NCBI GenBank assembly: GCA_963812505.1
Contig: CAWEVM010000013.1
Span: 1-64,000 of the forward strand
Direction of reading: 5' to 3'
DNA length: 64,000 nt
Source of the DNA: JAMXLO01 sp963812505
GTDB lineage: Bacteria; Pseudomonadota; Alphaproteobacteria; Acetobacterales; Acetobacteraceae
Below, piece by piece: positions 59,893-64,000 of this stretch. Numbering within the stretch: position 1 is the stretch's first letter; each line of letters starts with the position of its first letter. The notes beneath the pieces were generated by a model. The model saw nothing but the letters and a program-made list of their open reading frames with translations, was not told the origin of the DNA and ran no database searches. The translations under genes were made by a program, and so were the position numbers.

Positions 59893-61631
59893 GAATGCAA
59901 CAGCGCCTCGGTGTTGGCTCGGATCACCAGCATCCGCCTGATCTTGTGGGTCGGAGTGAGCAGTCCGTTCTCAACGGTGAAAGGCGGGACTACGGCGTGC
60001 CTGCGGATCCGTTCGGTCACCGACAGCCGCAGATTCACGCGACTGACGGCCAGCGCGGCGGAGACGTCGTCGTGGCCGTCCGCAGGCACGACCAACGCGG
60101 TCAGCGACGAACGGCCATCGCCGGCGACCACCGCCTGCGAAATCTCCGGTTCCGTCATCAGCATGCCTTCGATCTTCGCCGGAGAAACGTTTTCGCCGCC
60201 TGACAGAACGATCATGTCCTTCTTGCGATCGGTGATGCGCAGATAGCCGGCGTTATCGAGTTCGCCGATATCGCCGGTATGCAGCCAGCCGTCGTGAATG
60301 ACCGCTGTCGTGACATCCGGCATGCCCCAATAGCCCTCCATCACCAGGTCGCCGCGCACCAGGATCTCGCCGTCCTCGGCAATGCGCACATCGACGCCCT
60401 GCAGCACACGCCCGACCGTGTCGATGCGGATACCGTCGGGCGGATTGGCGCTGATGACCGGACCGGCCTCCGTCTGCCCATAGCCCTGCATGATCATCAG
60501 CCCGAGCGCCAGGAAGAACCGTCCCACCTCGGGGTCCAACCGCGCGCCGCCTGACATCGCCGCTTTCAGTCGGCCACCGAACCGCGCCCGGACCTTCGCG
60601 CGCACGAAGCGGTCGAGCAGCGGGTCGAGCAGGCGCTCGGCCAGTGTCAGCCGATGGCCATCGATCCGCTTCAGACCAAGGTCCAGCGCCCGGCGGAATA
60701 GCGCGTGCCGCCAGGGCGCCTGCCGGGCTACCTGCGTCAGCACGCGACTGCGGATCACCTCGAGGACGCGCGGCACTGTCGCCAGGATGGTCGGGCGCAC
60801 CGTCAGCATGTCGGCGGCCAGATGTTCGACGCCGCGGCAATATACGATTTCGGTGCCGATACTTGGCAGGAAGAAGAGTCCGACCGTGTGTTCGTAGCTG
60901 TGCGAGATCGGCAGGTAAGACAGATACACCTCATCCCGCAGTCGCAACGGCCGCATCAGCTCTGACGCACCGCGGCAGTTGGACAGGATCGATCGGTGCG
61001 GCAGCATCACGCCCTTGGGCGCGCCGCCGGTACCGGAGGTGTAGATCAGACAGGCGAGCGCGTCGGCGGAGATAGACGTGGCTTCCAGCGCGATGTCGTC
61101 GGGCGGCGCCGTGTCGGCGACCAGTGCGGGCCAGTGCATCAGACGCGGCGTGCCGGCCGCGTCGTCCGGCGGCCCGTCGATCACCACCAGCAGATCGAGC
61201 CCACCCGTCAGTCGCCCTGCCGCGCGCAGCGTGCCGGCGAGGGCAGGGGAGGAAACGATCGCCGCCCGTGCGCCCAAATCACGCAGGATGTGCGCGTGAT
61301 CGGCCACTGTGTTGGTTGTGTAGGTCGGTACCGGCACCGCGCGCAGAGCCATCAGGGCCGTTTCGGCGATCGCATATTCCGGTCGGTTCTCCGACACGAT
61401 CAGCACGCGGTCGCCTGCCGCCACACCGGCCGCCCGCAGATGCCGGGCGCAGGACGCCGCCATGCGGCCGAACTCCTGCCATGTGGTCTGGTGCCACGCG
61501 CCGTCGCGGAAGCAGCGGAGCAGGGGCTTGTCCGGCCACGTGCGGGCCAGCGCGAACATCATGGCGGGCAGGTTTGGCCAGATCGGATATTGCTGCACAC
61601 CACCTCCCGTCGCCCGTTCTGCGCCGGGCAC
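59865..61631 (-). CDS. AMP-forming long-chain acyl-CoA synthetase
   Basis: It activates fatty acids with ATP and CoA. 588 residues: the P-loop CLIYTSGTGGAPKGVMLPHR (about residues 185-204), YLSYLPISHSYEH, the aryl/acyl block MQGYGQTEAGPVISANPPDG, HTGDIGELDNAGYLRITDRKKDMIV in outline, and SPAKIEGMLMTEPEI. This is the FadD15/LACS-type branch. The C-terminus normally has a lysine-containing small domain; here it ends after NTEALLHS with nine residues from a repeat, and the catalytic C-terminal lysine region (KIRRML) is still present. Divergent from pepF with a 66-base gap. Confidence 0.9.
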   Translation of the reverse strand: MPGAERATGGGVQQYPIWPNLPAMMFALARTWPDKPLLRCFRDGAWHQTTWQEFGRMAASCARHLRAAGVAAGDRVLIVSENRPEYAIAETALMALRAVPVPTYTTNTVADHAHILRDLGARAAIVSSPALAGTLRAAGRLTGGLDLLVVIDGPPDDAAGTPRLMHWPALVADTAPPDDIALEATSISADALACLIYTSGTGGAPKGVMLPHRSILSNCRGASELMRPLRLRDEVYLSYLPISHSYEHTVGLFFLPSIGTEIVYCRGVEHLAADMLTVRPTILATVPRVLEVIRSRVLTQVARQAPWRHALFRRALDLGLKRIDGHRLTLAERLLDPLLDRFVRAKVRARFGGRLKAAMSGGARLDPEVGRFFLALGLMIMQGYGQTEAGPVISANPPDGIRIDTVGRVLQGVDVRIAEDGEILVRGDLVMEGYWGMPDVTTAVIHDGWLHTGDIGELDNAGYLRITDRKKDMIVLSGGENVSPAKIEGMLMTEPEISQAVVAGDGRSSLTALVVPADGHDDVSAALAVSRVNLRLSVTERIRRHAVVPPFTVENGLLTPTHKIRRMLVIRANTEALLHSPPRPMGGG

Positions 61632-61697
61632 AACCCTTTGACCTACGCCCCTACTACCTTACATGGATGACAACCGCAGCCTCGTGAGGACGTGATG

Positions 61698-63500
61698 ATG
61701 CGCCAAACCGCCCCGGCCGATGCAGCCGCCAGCCAGCAGACAGTCGAGGATCTACCGACCTGGGACCTTCGCGACCTGTATCCGGCGCCGGACAGCCCTG
61801 CCGTCGAGGCGGATTTTAGCAAGGCCCACGACGCGGCACGCGCGTTCGCGGCGGCACATCAGGGCAAGCTCGGCGCCATGCCGGGCAGCACGCTCGCCGC
61901 GGCGATCGCCGAATACGAACGGATCGAGGAACTGCTGGGACGGTTGGCGTCCTACGCGCAGTTGCTGTTCGCCGCAAACTCCAACAACGCCGAAATCGGC
62001 CGCTTCTACCAGACCGTGAGCGAGCGGGTGACCACGATCAGCAGCCACCTGCTGTTCTTCAGCCTGGAACTGAACCGGCTGGATGATACGGTGCTGGAGC
62101 AGAAGCTGGCCGACCCGGCGCTGGCGAAGTGGCGACCCTGGCTGCGCGACCTGCGCGTATTCCGGCCGCACCAGCTTTCGGACGAGCTGGAGAAGCTGCT
62201 GCACGAGAAGGAGGTGACCGGGCATAGCGCGTGGAGCCGCCTGTTCGACGAAACGGTTGCGGCGATGCGAGTGCCGATGGACGGCGAGGAGCTCACCGTC
62301 AGCGCCGCGCTGAACAAGTTGTCGGATGGCGACCGATCGGTGCGCGAAGCTGCGGGGCGCGCGATCGGCGTGGCGTTTGGCGGGAATATCCGGCTGTTCT
62401 CGCTGGTCACCAACACGCTGGCGAAGGACAAGGAGATCGTTGACACGTGGCGGCACTATCCGCGCCCGGGCAGCTATCGCAACCGCTCCAACATGGTGGA
62501 GGATGGGGTTGTTGACGCACTGGTATCGGCGGTGCGGGCAGATTTCCCGCGGCTCGCGCATCGCTATTATCTGATGAAGGCGAAGTGGCTCGGTCTGCCG
62601 AAGCTGATGCACTGGGACCGCAATGCGCCGTTGCCGGACGATGACGACCGGACGATCGGCTGGAACGATGCACGCGAGCGGGTGCTGACGGCTTATGGCG
62701 CGTTCAGCCCTGATCTCGCCGAGGTTGGCCGGCGATTCTTCGACCGGCCGTGGATCGATGCAACGTTGAAACCGGGCAAGGCGGGCGGCGCGTTCGCGCA
62801 TCCGACAGTGCCGTCAGCGCATCCCTACCTGCTACTGAACTATCATGGGCGTACGCGCGACGTGATGACGCTGGCGCATGAGCTGGGCCACGGCGTGCAC
62901 CAGGTGCTGGCCGCAGAGCAGGGCTATCTGATGTCAGGCACGCCGCTGACGCTGGCCGAGACCGCGAGCGTGTTCGGCGAGATGCTGACGTTCCGTGCGT
63001 TGCTGGATGCGGCCGACCCGAAGCGCCGACGCATCATGCTGGCGGCGAAGGTCGAGGACATGCTGAACACGGTGGTCCGCCAGGTGGCCTTCTACCACTT
63101 CGAGTCGCTGCTGCACGATGAGCGGCGGTCAGGCGAGCTGGTGCCGGACCGCATCGGCGAGCTTTGGCTGCAGGTGCAGCGGGAGAGCCTTGGACCGGCG
63201 TTCGAATTCACGCCGGAATACAGCGTCTTCTGGGCATATGTGCCGCATTTCATCCATACGCCGTTCTATGTCTATGCGTATGCGTTCGGCGATTGCCTGG
63301 TGAATGCGATGTACTCGGTGTTCCAGTCGGGGCATCCAGGATTTCAGACGAAGTATCTCCAGATGCTGCGTGCGGGCGGGACAAAGCGGCACAAGGAGCT
63401 GCTGGCGCCATTCGGGCTGGATGCGTCAGATCCGACGTTCTGGAAGAAGGGTCTGGATGTGATCGCCGGGTTCATCGATGAACTGGAGCAGACGGAGTGA
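61698..63500 (+). CDS. pepF: Oligoendopeptidase F (M3B metallopeptidase)
   Basis: About 600 residues. The zinc site TLAHELGHGVHQVLAAEQ (HExxH, around residue 400) with the downstream glutamate in ETASVFGEMLTF is intact. WDLRDLYPAPDSP near the start and YVPHFIHTPFYVYAYAFGDCLV near the end mark the PepF branch. It degrades short peptides in the cytoplasm. ATG 61698 has GAGGA seven bases upstream; GTG 61692 and ATG 61695 are alternatives. The stop overlaps the next frame. Confidence 0.95.
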   Translation: MRQTAPADAAASQQTVEDLPTWDLRDLYPAPDSPAVEADFSKAHDAARAFAAAHQGKLGAMPGSTLAAAIAEYERIEELLGRLASYAQLLFAANSNNAEIGRFYQTVSERVTTISSHLLFFSLELNRLDDTVLEQKLADPALAKWRPWLRDLRVFRPHQLSDELEKLLHEKEVTGHSAWSRLFDETVAAMRVPMDGEELTVSAALNKLSDGDRSVREAAGRAIGVAFGGNIRLFSLVTNTLAKDKEIVDTWRHYPRPGSYRNRSNMVEDGVVDALVSAVRADFPRLAHRYYLMKAKWLGLPKLMHWDRNAPLPDDDDRTIGWNDARERVLTAYGAFSPDLAEVGRRFFDRPWIDATLKPGKAGGAFAHPTVPSAHPYLLLNYHGRTRDVMTLAHELGHGVHQVLAAEQGYLMSGTPLTLAETASVFGEMLTFRALLDAADPKRRRIMLAAKVEDMLNTVVRQVAFYHFESLLHDERRSGELVPDRIGELWLQVQRESLGPAFEFTPEYSVFWAYVPHFIHTPFYVYAYAFGDCLVNAMYSVFQSGHPGFQTKYLQMLRAGGTKRHKELLAPFGLDASDPTFWKKGLDVIAGFIDELEQTE

Positions 63501-63910
63501 GGAAGAGCCAGCCAGAAAGTGGGAATGGAAATGGAAATGCAAAAGGACCTCCCCCTCCCGATGCGGGAGGGGGGCCGGGGGAGGGGGCCGACCGGAACAC
63601 ATCGCCGCTGGCACACGCCCGTGCCATGCGTCATGCCTCAACGCCCGCGGAACGCAGGCTTTGGCAGGGGCTCCGCAAGCATCGGATCGGCGGCCTGAAT
63701 CTTCGCCGCCAAGTGCCGCTGGGGCGCTACATCGCAGACTTCTACTGCCCATCGGCGCGGCTGGTCGTCGAGGTGGATGGCGTGTCGCATATCGACGCGC
63801 CAGGCGACGCTGTGCGAGATTCATGGATGGCGAAGCGCAACATTCGTGTCGCGCGGATGTCCAATCATGACGTGCTGCGCAATCTTGAGGGCTTCTTCCT
63901 CCATGTCTGA
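63497..63910 (+). CDS. DUF559 (Vsr/restriction-endonuclease-like) protein
   Basis: The conserved part starts near 63615-63626: MRHASTPAERRLWQGLRKHRIGGLNLRRQ in outline, then VPLGRYIADFYCPSARLVVEVDGVSH with the nuclease-like acidic residues, and RNIRVARMSNHDVLRNLEGFF. This is DUF559, a PD-(D/E)XK-like fold related to very-short-patch endonucleases. The frame is open from GTG 63497, but its first ~40 residues come from a palindromic repeat, so the real start may be ATG 63626 (94 residues). It is followed, with an overlap, by a probable ubiB-like gene. Confidence 0.8.
   Translation: MRKSQPESGNGNGNAKGPPPPDAGGGPGEGADRNTSPLAHARAMRHASTPAERRLWQGLRKHRIGGLNLRRQVPLGRYIADFYCPSARLVVEVDGVSHIDAPGDAVRDSWMAKRNIRVARMSNHDVLRNLEGFFLHV
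63545..63590 (+). repeat. G/C-rich palindrome (repeat copy 4) inside the 5' part of the DUF559 frame
   Basis: gacctccccctcccgatgc faces gggaggggggccgggggag. It is the same repeat class as the other three copies. It lies between pepF and the DUF559 domain and is translated in the long DUF559 frame as PPPPDAGGGPGEG. Confidence 0.75.
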
Positions 63911-64000
63911 CCGCAGCAACCTGTTCGGTGAGATACGTCGCATGGCGCGTACCTCCGGTGCCGTCGGCGGCATCGCTGCGCGCGTTGCTGGCGAGCGAGT
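63903..64000 (+). CDS. Start of a probable ABC1/UbiB-type kinase-like gene (partial)
   Basis: Only about 32 residues lie in the window: MSDRSNLFGEIRRMARTSGAVGG, then IAARVAGER. This opening resembles AarF/ABC1 atypical kinases. ATG 63903 overlaps the DUF559 stop. The call is by memory of similar N-termini and rests on little sequence. Confidence 0.4.
   Translation, partial: MSDRSNLFGEIRRMARTSGAVGGIAARVAGER

Overview
The window is high-GC chromosomal DNA of an alphaproteobacterium. Family-level placement in the Acetobacteraceae/Rhodospirillales is an inference from protein character and from gene orders such as NYN-folK-rpoZ-spoT-acpS-lepB-rnc-era-recO-parC. No rRNA gene or CRISPR array is present, so the taxonomy is not proven.

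Bases 1-14,280 are a mobile-element graveyard wrapped around a small block of normal genes (tRNA-Ser, lepA, tRNA-Glu). The left half is a set of elements inserted inside one another, and most junctions can be read directly. A group II intron (209-2116) lies inside the RNA of a second group II intron. The reverse transcriptase of that second intron is cut by an IS3-family element (2745-7240). The IS3 transposase is split by an IS30-family element (3274-6305, 3-bp target duplication CTG), and the IS30 transposase is split by an ISAs1-family element (3853-5144, 10-bp target duplication GGGTGGGGCT). Right of lepA come an IS3-family remnant entered by a third group II intron, an IS1380-family tail, a second truncated copy of the 2745-7240 IS3, and an ISNCY-type transposase gene split by an IS1380-family element (11790-13483, TSD TTAG).

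From 14.3 to 39.7 kb the DNA is ordinary metabolism with scattered element scars. It holds serC-serA with a readable promoter and leader hairpins; a TfoX-domain gene converging on a broken gene next to an IS256 remnant; a BamE-like lipoprotein; a decayed GFA-family gene; a GH13 glycosidase divergent from pgi; and a membrane histidine kinase. These are followed by a CobW GTPase divergent from a PPOX flavoprotein, a frameshifted macrodomain gene, the ilvB-ilvH-ilvC-corA run behind miaA, an FtsB-like divisome protein, an HtrA-like protein lacking its catalytic residues, several small proteins, an MBL hydrolase and an MFS transporter.

From 39.7 to 51.5 kb lies a housekeeping cluster: UdgB-type uracil-DNA glycosylase and NYN-domain protein on the minus strand, then folK, rpoZ, spoT, acpS, a lipoprotein, lepB, rnc, era, a small membrane protein, recO and parC on the plus strand, several translationally coupled.

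From 51.5 kb to the end are a Tat-exported amide/amino-acid-type binding protein, a PPK2 kinase coupled to a DUF2336 protein, a DUF4139 exported protein, a bile-acid-symporter-like transporter, small exported proteins, an AMP-forming acyl-CoA synthetase, oligoendopeptidase F, a DUF559 nuclease-like protein and the start of a probable UbiB/ABC1 kinase. G/C-rich palindromes of one recognisable type recur in at least four gene borders and even supply codons to neighbouring reading frames.
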